A DNA stretch of 64,000 bases from Fusobacteriales bacterium (GCA_020063625.1 JAICDD010000001.1:62001-126000); one strand, 5' to 3'. Counted from the first letter of the stretch, positions 43,711 to 54,760 are shown. The notes: generated by a model from the sequence alone, not told the origin. Program-made: numbers and translations.

Positions 43711-44643
43711 TTAATTACTCTTAACTGCAAATGCTATCCAATCTTTTGATTCATTTCTATCAACTACTTTAAGATTTTGATTCTTAATAGCATTTAATAT
43801 ATCTTGCTCTTTATCCTTTATTATTCCTGATAAAATTATAATTCCATTTTCTTTTAATACTTTTGAAATAGAATCTAATAAAATTACTAAAACATCTGGT
43901 AAAATATTAGCTACAACTACATCAAATTTTTTATTTTCTACTTTTTGTAATAAATCACCATGTATAACCTTAACTGTATCATCTATCTCTATATTATTTA
44001 ACTCTAAATTTTCTTTTGCAGCTTCTACTGCATCTTCATCTATATCTATTCCCCATACTTCTTTTGAACCAAGCATTTTAGCCACAATCATAAGTATTCC
44101 AGAACCTGTTCCTACATCTATTACATTTACATTCTTATCTATATATTTTTCCATAAGTTGTACACACAAATATGTTGTAGGATGACTACCTGTACCAAAT
44201 GCTCTTCCTGGGTCAATCTCTATTACTTTTTCATTTTCATTAGCTTCATACTCTCTCCAAGTAGGTTTTACTACAAAATGTTCACTAATTTTTTCTGGAT
44301 ATAAATATTTTTTCCAATTTTCTAGGTAATCCTCATCATCTAATTCATAAAAATCTAAATTATATATTAAATCTTCTCTTTCAGAAAATTTTTCATTAAA
44401 TGATTCTATAATCAATTTTTTCTTTTTTTCAAAATAATAATTTTTAGGAAAATATGCTGAGACAGAATATGTATCAAGTAAAAATTGTTTTTCATCTGAA
44501 TAATAATCTAATGGATTTCTTTCAAATGGCTCATCAATTTTTACTCCTTGTATTCCAAATTCATATAAAAAATTTATAATCTCCTCTTTTGCTTTTTCAT
44601 AATTATCTGCTTCATATGCTACTTTTAATTCAACTAATTTCAT
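43711..44643 (-). CDS. prmA: ribosomal protein L11 methyltransferase
   Basis: IDPGRAFGTGSHPTTYLC, DVGTGSGIL, VVANILPDVL. Confidence 0.96.
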   Translation of the reverse strand: MKLVELKVAYEADNYEKAKEEIINFLYEFGIQGVKIDEPFERNPLDYYSDEKQFLLDTYSVSAYFPKNYYFEKKKKLIIESFNEKFSEREDLIYNLDFYELDDEDYLENWKKYLYPEKISEHFVVKPTWREYEANENEKVIEIDPGRAFGTGSHPTTYLCVQLMEKYIDKNVNVIDVGTGSGILMIVAKMLGSKEVWGIDIDEDAVEAAKENLELNNIEIDDTVKVIHGDLLQKVENKKFDVVVANILPDVLVILLDSISKVLKENGIIILSGIIKDKEQDILNAIKNQNLKVVDRNESKDWIAFAVKSN

Positions 44644-44651
44644 TTTATCAC

Positions 44652-45401
44652 CTAATCTAACAATTTTCTAAATTCATCTGAATACATATCAAGTTTTATG
44701 GGAGTTATTGAAACAAATTTTTCTTTTACTGCTACAAAATCTATTTCTAATCCCTCTCCTTTTTCAGAAGCTTCTCCACCTAACCAATAATATTTTTTAC
44801 CTTGAGTATCTATTCTTTCTACTATATTATCAAGATATCTTCTGTCTCCTTGTTTTGTATATAAATATCCTTTTACCTCTTGTTTTGGTATATTAGGAAC
44901 ATTTATATTTAATAAACTATCTTTCGGAAATTTAATATCTTTTATTTTATTAAAATACTCAATTATAAAATTTGCTGCTGTTTCAAAATGATTTTTTTCT
45001 GATATATCACATAAAGATAAAGCTATTGATTTTATTCCTAATAAACTTCCTTCTGCTGCTGCTCCAAAAGTCCCTGAATAAAATATATCAGTTCCTAAAT
45101 TTGTTCCTTTATTTATTCCAGATATTACAAGATCAATATCTTTATCTTTAAATAATTTTAATAACCCTATTTTCACACAATCTGCAGGTTTACCATTTAC
45201 TCCATATCCAAAAAAAGTTCCATCTCTTTCTATTTTTTTTATTCTTAATGGTGAATGCAGTGTTATCCCATGTCCACTTCCACTTTGTTCATCTAATGGA
45301 GCTACTATATATGTTTTGTGCCCAGATTTTTCTAAAAATTCTTTTAAAATTTTTATTCCTTCTGCATATATTCCATCATCATTTGAAATTAAAATATTCA
45401 A
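44652..45401 (-). CDS. surE: 5'/3'-nucleotidase SurE
   Basis: ILISNDDGIYAEGIK, APLDEQSGSGHGITLH, SGINKGTNLGTDIFYSGTFGAA. Confidence 0.97.
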   Translation of the reverse strand: MNILISNDDGIYAEGIKILKEFLEKSGHKTYIVAPLDEQSGSGHGITLHSPLRIKKIERDGTFFGYGVNGKPADCVKIGLLKLFKDKDIDLVISGINKGTNLGTDIFYSGTFGAAAEGSLLGIKSIALSLCDISEKNHFETAANFIIEYFNKIKDIKFPKDSLLNINVPNIPKQEVKGYLYTKQGDRRYLDNIVERIDTQGKKYYWLGGEASEKGEGLEIDFVAVKEKFVSITPIKLDMYSDEFRKLLD

Positions 45402-45832
45402 TTATTTTCTTCCTTTCTAATCCAAATATCTAAAAAGTTTTCTATGTATATTAAAAGTGTATTAAATAATATTATAAATCCAAAAATTATATAAACAATT
45501 TTTATCTCTTCTTTTATTTCAAACATATTCATATAAACAAATAAAACTATCCATATTATAGGAATAAATATTCCACTAATTAAATAGTTAAACCCTCTTA
45601 TTATTTTCCCTTTTAAAAGTTTATTTATTCCAGGAAATATCGTTGAAAAAATCTTAAGTACTATTTTAAAAAAACTAGGGATTTCTTCATTATTATGTTC
45701 ATCTAGTTCAAATTCTAAGTCTTTTTCAGTTAAATTCATCATTTTAAGACTACAAGATTTACAATAAAATACTTTATCTGGCTCTTTTGAAATAACATCT
45801 ATTTCTTTTCCACATCTAATACACTTTTTCAT
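45398..45832 (-). CDS. zinc-ribbon membrane protein, unknown function
   Basis: CIRCGKE..FYCKSC then TM segments. Confidence 0.7.
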   Translation of the reverse strand: MKKCIRCGKEIDVISKEPDKVFYCKSCSLKMMNLTEKDLEFELDEHNNEEIPSFFKIVLKIFSTIFPGINKLLKGKIIRGFNYLISGIFIPIIWIVLFVYMNMFEIKEEIKIVYIIFGFIILFNTLLIYIENFLDIWIRKEENN

Positions 45833-45844
45833 ATATCCTCCATT

Positions 45845-46633
45845 TTATATAAAATCTAGTTCTTCCAAAGATATATCTATTCTATTAAACTCTTTTACAT
45901 TTTTATTATTATCTAAAATTAATTCTACTCCATTTAATCTTATATTATTTTTTCCAATTTCAAATTTTGAAGGTAAACTGTTTAAAAATTTAGGTAAAAT
46001 GGTCTCTACTGTCATTCCTATAACACTATCATGAGAACCTGTCATTCCTATATCTGTAATATATGCTGTACCTTCATTAAGTATTCTATTGTCAGCTGTT
46101 TGTATATGTGTATGTGTACCATATACTGCTTTTACTTTCCCATCTAAAAACCATCCTAAAGCTACTTTTTCAGATGTTGCTTCAGCATGAAAATCTACTA
46201 TTATAATATCTGTTTCTTTTTTTATTTCATTTAATGCACTTTCAACTATTTCAAAAGGTGAATCTACAAGTGGCATAAAAACTCTTCCTTGTAAATTTAC
46301 TACTGCTATTTTTTCTCCAGTTTTAGATTCTTTTATTACATATCCACTTCCTGGTACTCCTTTTGGATAATTTAAAGGTCTAAGAAGAGAATTATTTTCA
46401 TCTAAATATTTATATATCTCTTTTTTATCCCATATATGATTTCCACTAGTTATAACATCTACTCCATGTTGAAAAAATTCATCTGCTATTTTAATTGTAA
46501 TTCCAAATCCTGCTGCAGCATTTTCTCCATTAACAATTATAAAATCATATTCCTCTTTTTTTCTTTCTAAAAATTCATATAATATTTTTCTTCCTGGGTT
46601 TCCTATTACATCTCCTATAATTAATATCTTCAT
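45845..46633 (-). CDS. ymdB: YmdB-family metallophosphoesterase
   Basis: ILIIGDVIGNPGRK, VNGENAAAGFG, TSGNHIWDKKE; adjacent to rny. Confidence 0.93.
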   Translation of the reverse strand: MKILIIGDVIGNPGRKILYEFLERKKEEYDFIIVNGENAAAGFGITIKIADEFFQHGVDVITSGNHIWDKKEIYKYLDENNSLLRPLNYPKGVPGSGYVIKESKTGEKIAVVNLQGRVFMPLVDSPFEIVESALNEIKKETDIIIVDFHAEATSEKVALGWFLDGKVKAVYGTHTHIQTADNRILNEGTAYITDIGMTGSHDSVIGMTVETILPKFLNSLPSKFEIGKNNIRLNGVELILDNNKNVKEFNRIDISLEELDFI

Positions 46634-46668
46634 ATAATACCTTTCTAATGTTAGTTTGTAGAATTATA

Positions 46669-46694
46669 AATGGCGACCAAGTAAGTCGCCATTA
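46669..46694 (-). terminator. rny terminator
   Basis: aaatggcga-ccaagtaag-tcgccatt. Confidence 0.6.
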
Positions 46695-46698
46695 TTAT

Positions 46699-48264
46699 TT
46701 ATTTTGCATATTCTACAGCTCTAGTTTCTCTAACAACTGTAACTTTAATTTGTCCTGGATATTGCATTTTTTCTTCTATTTTTTTAGCTACTTCTCTAGA
46801 CATTATAGTTGCTTTATCATCATCAATCTCTTCTGCGTTTACAATTATTCTTATTTCTCTTCCTGCTTGTATCGCATATGAGCTTTCTACTCCTTCAAAT
46901 GATGTTGCAATCTCTTCAAGATTTTCTAATCTTTTTAAATATGTTGAAAGAGTTTCTCTTCTTGCTCCTGGCCTAGAAGCTGATATAGCATCTGCTGCTT
47001 GAACTAAAACAGATTCTACACAACTAAATTCCTCTTCTCCATGATGTGATGCAGCTCCATTATATACATCTTCTTTTTCTCCAAATTTTTTAAGGAATTC
47101 TGCTCCTATTATAGCATGTGATCCTTCTATATCATGGTCTAATGCTTTTCCTATATCGTGTAAAAGTCCAGACCTTTTAGCTAATTCTACATTACATCCA
47201 AGCTCAGCTGCTAGTGTAGAAGCTAAGTTAGCTACTTCAATAGAATGAACTAATACATTTTGTCCATAACTTGTTCTATATTTTAATCTTCCTAAAGTTT
47301 TGATAATTTCTGGATGCATATCTGTAATTCCTAATTCAAATAATGCTTGCTCTCCAGCCTCAACAATAGCTTGATTTACTTCTTTAGTTGCTTTATCAAC
47401 ACTTTCTTCTATTTTAGCAGGATGGATTCTACCATCTTGAACTAATTTTTCTAAGGCTAATTTTGCTATTTCTCTTCTTACTCCATCAAAACTAGATACA
47501 ACTACTGCTTCAGGAGTATCATCTATAATTACATCTACACCTGTTAATGCTTCTATAGCTCTTATATTTCTTCCTTCTCTACCTATTATTCTACCTTTCA
47601 TCTCTTCATTAGGTAATTGTACAACTGATATTGTAGCATCTACTACATATTCTGAAGCAGCTTTTGATATTGCTGTAGAAAGTATTCTTTTTGAGATTCT
47701 TTCTTTATTATCTTCTAACTTACTTTCATACTCTCTTATAACAACTGCTGTTTCATGTGTTAATTCTTCTTTTATTTTATCTAAAAGAATCTCTTTAGCT
47801 TCTTGTTTTGATAATTCTGCTATTCTTTCTAATTCTAACTCTTGTTTTTCTCTTAATTTATCTACTTCTTCAATTTTTATATTTAACTCTTTTGTTTTTT
47901 CTTCTAATTGTTTTTCTTTTAATTCTATTTTTTCTAATTTATTATCTATATTTTCTTCTTTTTTTAGAATTCTTTGTTCTTTTTTATCTATTTCAGATTT
48001 AGCAGCTTTTATCTCCTTTTCTGCTTCCTCTTTCATTTTATAAATTTTTTCTTTTGTTTTTATTTCTGTTTCTCTTTTTATTTCTTGAGCTTTCTTTTTT
48101 GCAGTTTCCACTATATCTTCTGCTTCAATTTTAGCATTTTCTAATTTTTTTATATTTTCTTTTAATTGTTCTAATCTAGTATCTATATTTTTCTTTTTAT
48201 AGTAAAGTGCTAAAAATATTCCGGCAACCAATATTGTAGCGGAAGCTAATAATACTATACTCAT
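46699..48264 (-). CDS. rny: ribonuclease Y
   Basis: TM + coiled coil; [46 protein letters not shown]. Confidence 0.98.
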   Translation of the reverse strand: MSIVLLASATILVAGIFLALYYKKKNIDTRLEQLKENIKKLENAKIEAEDIVETAKKKAQEIKRETEIKTKEKIYKMKEEAEKEIKAAKSEIDKKEQRILKKEENIDNKLEKIELKEKQLEEKTKELNIKIEEVDKLREKQELELERIAELSKQEAKEILLDKIKEELTHETAVVIREYESKLEDNKERISKRILSTAISKAASEYVVDATISVVQLPNEEMKGRIIGREGRNIRAIEALTGVDVIIDDTPEAVVVSSFDGVRREIAKLALEKLVQDGRIHPAKIEESVDKATKEVNQAIVEAGEQALFELGITDMHPEIIKTLGRLKYRTSYGQNVLVHSIEVANLASTLAAELGCNVELAKRSGLLHDIGKALDHDIEGSHAIIGAEFLKKFGEKEDVYNGAASHHGEEEFSCVESVLVQAADAISASRPGARRETLSTYLKRLENLEEIATSFEGVESSYAIQAGREIRIIVNAEEIDDDKATIMSREVAKKIEEKMQYPGQIKVTVVRETRAVEYAK

Positions 48265-48284
48265 AACTTCTCCCTCTTTCTGTA

Positions 48285-49376
48285 TTAGTTTATTATGTAT
48301 TCTTGATCTACTTCTACAACTGCATATTCTTCTATTATTTCAAATGTAGCTAATTTTTGATCAAGTCTACTTATTCTTACCCTTGCAACAGGTAATGTTC
48401 TAGTTGCCAGTTTTTCTCCTGTTCTATTATCAAATACACTTGGTAATACACTACTTAATATGTAAGTATCTCCTAGTGTCGCATTGGGAATTATTCTTCT
48501 ATCTACCGTTACTTGAGTATTCCATCTTGTGATAATTCTAACTCTTGTATAATCATCTTTTTGTTCATAATACATAGATTTTAATATTTTTCTTACTTCT
48601 GGAAGGTGTGAAATAGTTCTAGACATCTCATATACTTTATCATATTTTTTCTGATCATAGTAAAGTTTTAACAAACTTAATTTTATTTCTTCAGAATCAT
48701 TATATTCTAAAGCTTTATTAAAATTATATTCTGCTAAAACAAAATTTTTATTATCCGCATAGACTTTCCCTATTTTAAAATAATATATATAATTTTCAGG
48801 ATATGTTTCTATTGCTTTTTTCATAAGCACCATAGCTTCATTAGTACTATTGTTTTTTAATAAACTTATAGCCTCATAATAATAATTATCTGCTTTTTGT
48901 TTATCTTTTTCTATTCTTTTCACATATTCTATTAACGGATATTTATTTAAAATAATATTATATTCTTTGTTTAAATATAGGTATTCTAAAAATATATTTT
49001 GAAGAGCTTCCTTATTTTCTAAAGTATCGTATATTTGTAAAAGTGCTGTAGTCTCATTATGTAGCATTAAATAATTAAACAACTTTACTCTTACATCATC
49101 ATCTGTTGTGATTAGCTCTTTAAATAATTTACTTACTTTTTCACTATTATTTAACTCATAATTTATTTTAAAATAAAGAAGTTTTGCTTCTTCATAGTCT
49201 GGAACTTCATTTAATACAAGTTCTAAACTATACATAGCTTTTTTATAATCTTTTTGATTGTAATACTCTTTAGCATTTTGATATTCTTCATATATATTTG
49301 CTGAAAAAATATTTATTACTAAAGTGAAATATATAATTATTAAACTAATTTTTTTTGGATTTTTCATAACATCCAC
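48285..49376 (-). CDS. secreted/anchored TPR-repeat protein
   Basis: Signal/TM then TPR-like repeats. Confidence 0.75.
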   Translation of the reverse strand: MDVMKNPKKISLIIIYFTLVINIFSANIYEEYQNAKEYYNQKDYKKAMYSLELVLNEVPDYEEAKLLYFKINYELNNSEKVSKLFKELITTDDDVRVKLFNYLMLHNETTALLQIYDTLENKEALQNIFLEYLYLNKEYNIILNKYPLIEYVKRIEKDKQKADNYYYEAISLLKNNSTNEAMVLMKKAIETYPENYIYYFKIGKVYADNKNFVLAEYNFNKALEYNDSEEIKLSLLKLYYDQKKYDKVYEMSRTISHLPEVRKILKSMYYEQKDDYTRVRIITRWNTQVTVDRRIIPNATLGDTYILSSVLPSVFDNRTGEKLATRTLPVARVRISRLDQKLATFEIIEEYAVVEVDQEYIIN

Positions 49377-49391
49377 CTATTTTAATTTTTT

Positions 49392-49736
49392 TTAAAAGCT
49401 TTCTAAAGCCTCGTTTTCATTATCATAAATATCAAATAATTCATCTAATCCAACCATTTCAAAAATTGTAGAAATATGAGAGTTTAAGTTTATTAATTTT
49501 AAATCTCCATCATTTTCTCTAATCTCTTTTAATCTACCTCTTAGTATCCCCATTGCTAAACTATTAATGTGTACTAATTCTTTAAAATCAATTATAATTT
49601 TTTTTACCCCATTTTCAGTTAATTTTATTAACTTATCTTTTAATTGAGGTGCAACTAACGCGTCTAATTCTCCTTTTACCCTAAGTATAATAGTATCACC
49701 TATTTTTTCTTCTAGTATTTCAAAGTTAGTTAGCAT
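49392..49736 (-). CDS. STAS-domain anti-sigma factor antagonist-like protein
   Basis: ILRVKGELDALVAPQLKDKL..IIIDFKELVHINSLAMGIL. Confidence 0.85.
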   Translation of the reverse strand: MLTNFEILEEKIGDTIILRVKGELDALVAPQLKDKLIKLTENGVKKIIIDFKELVHINSLAMGILRGRLKEIRENDGDLKLINLNSHISTIFEMVGLDELFDIYDNENEALESF

Positions 49737-49749
49737 ATACTTCCCCTCC

Positions 49750-50136
49750 TTACAATATTTTTAAAGCTTCTATCCTAGTTCCTTGATTTTTCACTATAAT
49801 TTCTAAACTATTAACAAGTCCTCGAACTATATTTAGACCCATTCCACCTTCTTCTTTGCTGTGTCCTTCACCTTTAAAACCTTCTCCAAAATCTTCAACA
49901 ACGATAAATATTTTGTCCTCTTTAATTTCTAGTCTTAATTCTAATTCTCTTTTGTCATTATTTGAAAAATATGCATGCTCTACTACATTTGTGCATAATT
50001 CATCAATTATTGATATTAGTTGAAATATATTTTTTTCATTTAATTTATTGTCTATTAAAAATTTTTTTACGGCATTTCTTATTTCACTCAAAAATTCATA
50101 TTTTGCTTCTACTTTTAAAAAAAAATTTGTATTCAT
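49750..50136 (-). CDS. RsbW/SpoIIAB-like HATPase anti-sigma/serine kinase
   Basis: IIDELCTNVVEHAY, VEDFGEGF, GGMGLNIVRGLV. Confidence 0.9.
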   Translation of the reverse strand: MNTNFFLKVEAKYEFLSEIRNAVKKFLIDNKLNEKNIFQLISIIDELCTNVVEHAYFSNNDKRELELRLEIKEDKIFIVVEDFGEGFKGEGHSKEEGGMGLNIVRGLVNSLEIIVKNQGTRIEALKIL

Positions 50137-50142
50137 TTATGC

Positions 50143-50646
50143 TTACCCTCTTTCAACAAAAGAGATAAATACCCATTTTTCATTAACAAGTCTACTCTGT
50201 ATTTCAAAATAAAAACTATCATCAAAATAACTTATTATCAATGGAATTTTTGTTATATCTCTTCCAAAATTTATTTTTCCAAAGTAAATTTTAGCTTTAG
50301 TAATATCATATTTTTTCATATTTTTAATTAAGATTTCATTCTCCAAAGTATTTAGACTATTTTCTTTTAGCAAATCATACTTTGAATTTTTCAAATCATT
50401 TTTCACATTACTAAGAAGCTCTTTTAACTCTTTTTGTTTTTCGAGTTTATAATCTAATTTTTGCCGTAACTCTTTTTGTTTTTCGTTCCCTTCAATATAC
50501 TTCAACATTTTTTCTGCGTTTTCAAGTTCCCAATTTTCATAGTAATAATAGAACTTTTTTTCATAAACTGGCATTTCTTGTTTTTTCTCTAAATTACTAC
50601 AACTTATTATAAATAAAGTTATAATAAAAATAAATGTTTTTTTCAA
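50143..50646 (-). CDS. putative lipoprotein
   Basis: MKKTFIFIITLFIISCSN lipobox. Confidence 0.65.
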   Translation of the reverse strand: MKKTFIFIITLFIISCSNLEKKQEMPVYEKKFYYYYENWELENAEKMLKYIEGNEKQKELRQKLDYKLEKQKELKELLSNVKNDLKNSKYDLLKENSLNTLENEILIKNMKKYDITKAKIYFGKINFGRDITKIPLIISYFDDSFYFEIQSRLVNEKWVFISFVERG

Positions 50647-50705
50647 ATCTACCCCCTAAGGTATCAGTTTATTTTATCATACTCTGATTAAATACGCAAG
50701 TTGAA

Positions 50706-51602
50706 TTAAATATTATATATCTCTAATATTTTCTCTAATATTTCATCTTCACTTTGCTTATCTAAATCAAACCATATAATATCTTTTTCCTTATTAAACC
50801 AAGTAAATTGTCTTTTAGCATAACGTCTTGTTTCTCTTTTTATCATCTCTTTTGCTTCTTCTAGTGTAATTTTACCTTCAAAGTATAAAAATAACTCTTT
50901 ATAACCTATAGCTTTTATATTTTCTATACCATTTTTATAATTTTTATATAAAAATTCTGCTTCATTTAACAGTCCTTCTTTAAACATAATATCGACTCTT
51001 TTATTAATTCTATTATATAAAATTTCTCTATCTCTTTTTAAACCAATTTTAATAAAGCTATAATTGTTATTTTTTATATTTTTATTTTTTAGTGTAGAAT
51101 ATTTATCATTTGTAATCAAACAAACTTCTACTGCTCTTTCTACTCTTACTCTATTTTTCAAATCAATACTTTTATATGCTTCTATATCTAATTCTTTTAA
51201 TTTTTCACATAATTCTTCTAAAGTCAAAGTTGATAACTCTTTTCTTATTTTTTCATTACCTTCTGGTAAGCTAGATAAACCTTCTGTTATACTTCTAATA
51301 TAAAGACCTGTTCCACCAGCTAATATTATATCTTTTCCATTAAGATTATTTAATATCTCATTAACACGATTATAATACTCTCCTACACTGTATTTATGTG
51401 TTGGTTCTATTTCATCTATTAAATAATGTTTTACTCCTTGCATCTCTTCTTTTGTTATTTTAGCTGTTCCTACATCCATATATTTATATACTTGCATAGA
51501 ATCACTAGAGATTATATCTGCATTAATTTTTTTTGCTAACTTTATTGAAAGAGCTGTTTTCCCTACTCCTGTAGGCCCAGCTATAACTATCCCTTTATTC
51601 AT
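50706..51602 (-). CDS. miaA: tRNA dimethylallyltransferase
   Basis: IAGPTGVGKTALSIKLA, ISSDSMQVYKYMDVGTAK, GGTGLYIRS. Confidence 0.97.
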   Translation of the reverse strand: MNKGIVIAGPTGVGKTALSIKLAKKINADIISSDSMQVYKYMDVGTAKITKEEMQGVKHYLIDEIEPTHKYSVGEYYNRVNEILNNLNGKDIILAGGTGLYIRSITEGLSSLPEGNEKIRKELSTLTLEELCEKLKELDIEAYKSIDLKNRVRVERAVEVCLITNDKYSTLKNKNIKNNNYSFIKIGLKRDREILYNRINKRVDIMFKEGLLNEAEFLYKNYKNGIENIKAIGYKELFLYFEGKITLEEAKEMIKRETRRYAKRQFTWFNKEKDIIWFDLDKQSEDEILEKILEIYNI

Positions 51603-51639
51603 AATTCACCTACCTTATAATTTTATTAGTTATAATTTA

Positions 51640-51801
51640 AAATTCCCTTAGATAAACTAAAACAATTGAAAAATAATATAAAAGAGATTGAAAAGATTTC
51701 TAAAAAATAACTTAAACAATTATTCAATAGAAATTATCTTTTCATTCTCCAATAATAAAATTTTATTTTTCAATCTCAAAGTTTTATATCTAAGGGAATT
51801 T
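51640..51801. repeat. long nested imperfect inverted repeat (about 160 nt)
   Basis: AAATTCCCTTAGATA...TATCTAAGGGAATTT outer arms; inner arms attgaaaaataa/ttatttttcaat and gattgaaaagat/atcttttcattctc. Confidence 0.75.
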
Positions 51802-51802
51802 A

Positions 51803-53083
51803 TTATTCTACATACTCAAATTCAAATCCTTCTATTCTAATTACATCTCCATTTTCTATATCATATTTTCTTAATTCTTCTTCTAATCCTAAATTTTTAA
51901 GCATTCTAATAAAGCTAACCATTCCAGCTTCTCCATTAAACACATAAGTATTTAATACATTATCTATAATTTTTCCTGTTACTTCAAATACACCATTTTC
52001 ATCAATTGTTACTTCCCAATCTTTTTTATCTTTTTCTATCTCTGCTATTACATTTTCCACTTCTACTTCTTCTTCTAATGGTTCTCTTTCGATTTTTTCT
52101 AGCATAATTAATGTTTCATCAAGAACTTCTTTTAATCCATCATTTAATAATACTGATACTGGAAATAATTTTAATCCTTTTTCTTCTATATATTTTTTAA
52201 ATTTTTCATATTTTTCTTCATCATATATCATATCCATTTTATTTGCTAACACTATTTGAGGTTTTTTAGATAATTTTTCACTAAATTTTTGAAGTTCATT
52301 ATTTATTTTTTCAAAATCATCTATTGGTTCTCTTCCTTCTAATCCTGCGGCATCAACTATATGATAAATCATTTTACATCTTTCTATATGTTTTAAAAAT
52401 TTATCTCCAAGTCCTACTCCTTCATGAGCTCCTTCAATAAGTCCTGGAATATCTGCAATAACAAATGAAGTGTCATGATGTTTTACTACTCCTAGTTTTG
52501 GTGCTAAAGTAGTAAAATGATAATTTGCTACTTTTGATTTTGCTGCTGATACTTTATTTATTAAGCTTGATTTCCCTACACTTGGATATCCTACAAGAGC
52601 TACATCTGCTAACAATTTAAGCTCTAATTTTACTTTTAATTCTTTTCCATCTCTTCCTTTTCCTGCTAATGTTGGAGCTTTTCTAATAGAAGACTTAAAA
52701 TGAACATTTCCAAGTCCACCTTTTCCACCTTTTAAAAGAACTCTTTTTTCTCCTTCTTTACTTAAATCTAATAATAATTTTCCTGTTTCAACATCTCTTA
52801 CCATTGTTCCTACAGGTACTTTAATTATTAAATCCTCTCCACATTTACCATACATTTTCTTTTTTGCACCATTTTTACCATCTTCAGCTTTAAATAATTT
52901 TTGATATTTAAAGTCAATTAATGTATTTATATTGTTATCTGCTACAAATATAATACTTCCACCATCTCCACCGTCCCCACCATCTGGACCTCCAAATTGG
53001 ACGTGTTTTTCTCTTCTAAATGTAGCAGCTCCATCTCCACCTTTTCCTGCTTTTACTGTTATTATAGCTTCATCTATAAACAT
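51803..53083 (-). CDS. obgE: GTPase Obg
   Basis: GGDGGDGGSIIFVAD, GYPSVGKSSLINKVSAAK, DIPGLIEGAHEGVGLGDKFLKH. Confidence 0.98.
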   Translation of the reverse strand: MFIDEAIITVKAGKGGDGAATFRREKHVQFGGPDGGDGGDGGSIIFVADNNINTLIDFKYQKLFKAEDGKNGAKKKMYGKCGEDLIIKVPVGTMVRDVETGKLLLDLSKEGEKRVLLKGGKGGLGNVHFKSSIRKAPTLAGKGRDGKELKVKLELKLLADVALVGYPSVGKSSLINKVSAAKSKVANYHFTTLAPKLGVVKHHDTSFVIADIPGLIEGAHEGVGLGDKFLKHIERCKMIYHIVDAAGLEGREPIDDFEKINNELQKFSEKLSKKPQIVLANKMDMIYDEEKYEKFKKYIEEKGLKLFPVSVLLNDGLKEVLDETLIMLEKIEREPLEEEVEVENVIAEIEKDKKDWEVTIDENGVFEVTGKIIDNVLNTYVFNGEAGMVSFIRMLKNLGLEEELRKYDIENGDVIRIEGFEFEYVE

Positions 53084-53238
53084 ACTTCCTCCTTAAATTA
53101 CTGCTCTTTTTCATTTCTTTAAATTTTTTAGATAAAATTAATACAAAAATAAAATCTTTATTTTATTATATATAATTTTATTACTAATTTAAACAATTTT
53201 ATTTTTTCTATTTATTCTATCTCTTTTTTAATAAAAAA

Positions 53239-53257
53239 ATCCCGGGCTCGCCGGGAT
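53239..53257 (-). terminator. rpmA terminator
   Basis: atcccgg-gctcg-ccgggat, minus strand followed by T7. Confidence 0.85.
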
Positions 53258-53263
53258 AATTAA

Positions 53264-53545
53264 TTATTCTGCAGGATATACAGATACTTGTTTTTTATCT
53301 CTTCCTAATCTTTCAAATTTTACATATCCATCAACTAAAGCAAACAGAGTAAAATCTTTACCTTGTCCCATGTTTGTTCCTGCGTAAAATTTGTTTCCTC
53401 TTTGTCTAACAATTATATTTCCAGCTTTTACAAATTGCCCATCATATCTTTTTACTCCAAGATATTTAGGATTTGAATCTCTTCCATTTTTTGTAGAACC
53501 CGCCCCTTTTTTAGACGCGAATAATTGTAAATTTATCATTAACAT
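53264..53545 (-). CDS. rpmA: 50S ribosomal protein L27, with Prp-type N-terminal extension
   Basis: [32 protein letters not shown]. Confidence 0.97.
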   Translation of the reverse strand: MLMINLQLFASKKGAGSTKNGRDSNPKYLGVKRYDGQFVKAGNIIVRQRGNKFYAGTNMGQGKDFTLFALVDGYVKFERLGRDKKQVSVYPAE

Positions 53546-53895
53546 TAGTTTGCCTCCTTTTCAACAACTTTTAAAAACTTTGGATACTGCTTTTCTATCT
53601 CTTTTAACATTATACACATAGATTCTAAAATAGCATCTATCTCTTTTCTATGTTGTACTACTTTTTTTTCTATTTTTTTCGAAGATAAATCAAGTTTTAA
53701 ATAACCTGTATCTCCATCTATTTTTATAGCTGCTGGAATTTTAAGATATTCTGTTATTCCAATAGCTGATTGTTGGCTTATAGCTGAAATAGCCGAACAT
53801 ACAATATCTTCTCCACTATTTGCGTATCCACTATGCCCTTCACCATAAAATTTAATAATTTTATGATTCTTTCTAACAATTGTAAATTTTGTCAT
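53545..53895 (-). CDS. prp: ribosomal-processing cysteine protease Prp
   Basis: [22 protein letters not shown]; between rplU and rpmA. Confidence 0.93.
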   Translation of the reverse strand: MTKFTIVRKNHKIIKFYGEGHSGYANSGEDIVCSAISAISQQSAIGITEYLKIPAAIKIDGDTGYLKLDLSSKKIEKKVVQHRKEIDAILESMCIMLKEIEKQYPKFLKVVEKEAN

Positions 53896-54206
53896 TATGC
53901 TTCTATTGATTTTATTTCTAATTCAGTAAATAATTGTCTATGTCCCATTTTTCTAGCAGAAGCTTTTTTAGGTTTGTATTTAAAGTTTATTACTTTTTTC
54001 CCTTTACCTTGAGCTAATACAGTTGCTACAACTTTAGCTCCTTCTACGAAAGGTTTTCCAACTTTAACTTCACCTTCATTTGCTACTAATAATACTTCAT
54101 TTAATTCAACTTCTTGATTTAATTCAGCATTTATTTTTTCTACTCTTATTTTATCTCCTGCCGCTACTTTGTACTGTTTTCCTCCAGTTTTTATTACTGC
54201 GTACAT
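53895..54206 (-). CDS. rplU: 50S ribosomal protein L21
   Basis: [48 protein letters not shown]. Confidence 0.97.
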   Translation of the reverse strand: MYAVIKTGGKQYKVAAGDKIRVEKINAELNQEVELNEVLLVANEGEVKVGKPFVEGAKVVATVLAQGKGKKVINFKYKPKKASARKMGHRQLFTELEIKSIEA

Positions 54207-54228
54207 GTTTTCACCTCCAAAATATTTT

Positions 54229-54264
54229 CGCTAACCTAAGGCTGCTGAAAGCCTTTGTTATGCG
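54229..54264 (-). ncRNA. structured rplU (L21) leader candidate
   Basis: minus strand: cgcataac-aaaggct-ttcagc-agccttag-gttagcg bulged hairpin in rplU 5' UTR. Confidence 0.5.
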
Positions 54265-54275
54265 TTAACCGTCTT

Positions 54276-54304
54276 ATTTTATACTTTTTTTTCTATTTTG
54301 TCAA
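54276..54304 (-). promoter_or_regulatory. rplU operon promoter
   Basis: TTGACA-17-TAAAAT. Confidence 0.7.
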
Positions 54305-54319
54305 GTAATTTTGCTTTTA

Positions 54320-54760
54320 TTATACAATATTTTTTAAGTATCCTATTATTATTGAAATAATAGCAAAAATAATCAGACTATTTCTTTCAAAAGGTTTAAC
54401 CTCTTTTATTATTTCTTTTATAAAATAATAAAAAGAAATATGTAGTATCAATAATATACTTAAATTTATAAAATCATTATTTTCTATTAATAAAAAAGGT
54501 GTTATTAAAACAGGTAAAGTTAAAAAATTTATTTTATATTTTATAATAACTGATAATATTAAAAACAATAAAAAATAAACTAAAAATGATATCTCTATAT
54601 TATTATTTAATATTTTATAAAATATAGGTGTAATTAAAAATAAACTAATCTCTTTTTTATTTAAAAACTTACTTTTCTTATCTAAAAAAAATTCTATTCC
54701 TATTAAATATAAAAAAAGATAAGAGTTCCCTAAAATTATTTGATAAATATATTCTCTCAT
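54320..54760 (-). CDS. RnfA-like membrane protein, divergent
   Basis: N-term EYIYQIILGNSYLFLYLIG and C-term EVKPFERNSLIIFAIISIIIGYLKNIV fit RnfA; conserved Cys absent. Confidence 0.5.
   Translation of the reverse strand: MREYIYQIILGNSYLFLYLIGIEFFLDKKSKFLNKKEISLFLITPIFYKILNNNIEISFLVYFLLFLILSVIIKYKINFLTLPVLITPFLLIENNDFINLSILLILHISFYYFIKEIIKEVKPFERNSLIIFAIISIIIGYLKNIV

Noticed and set aside
53264-53545. L27 N-terminal extension as novelty
   Set aside because: LQLF/ASKKG extension processed by the adjacent Prp protease is known for Firmicutes and Fusobacteria
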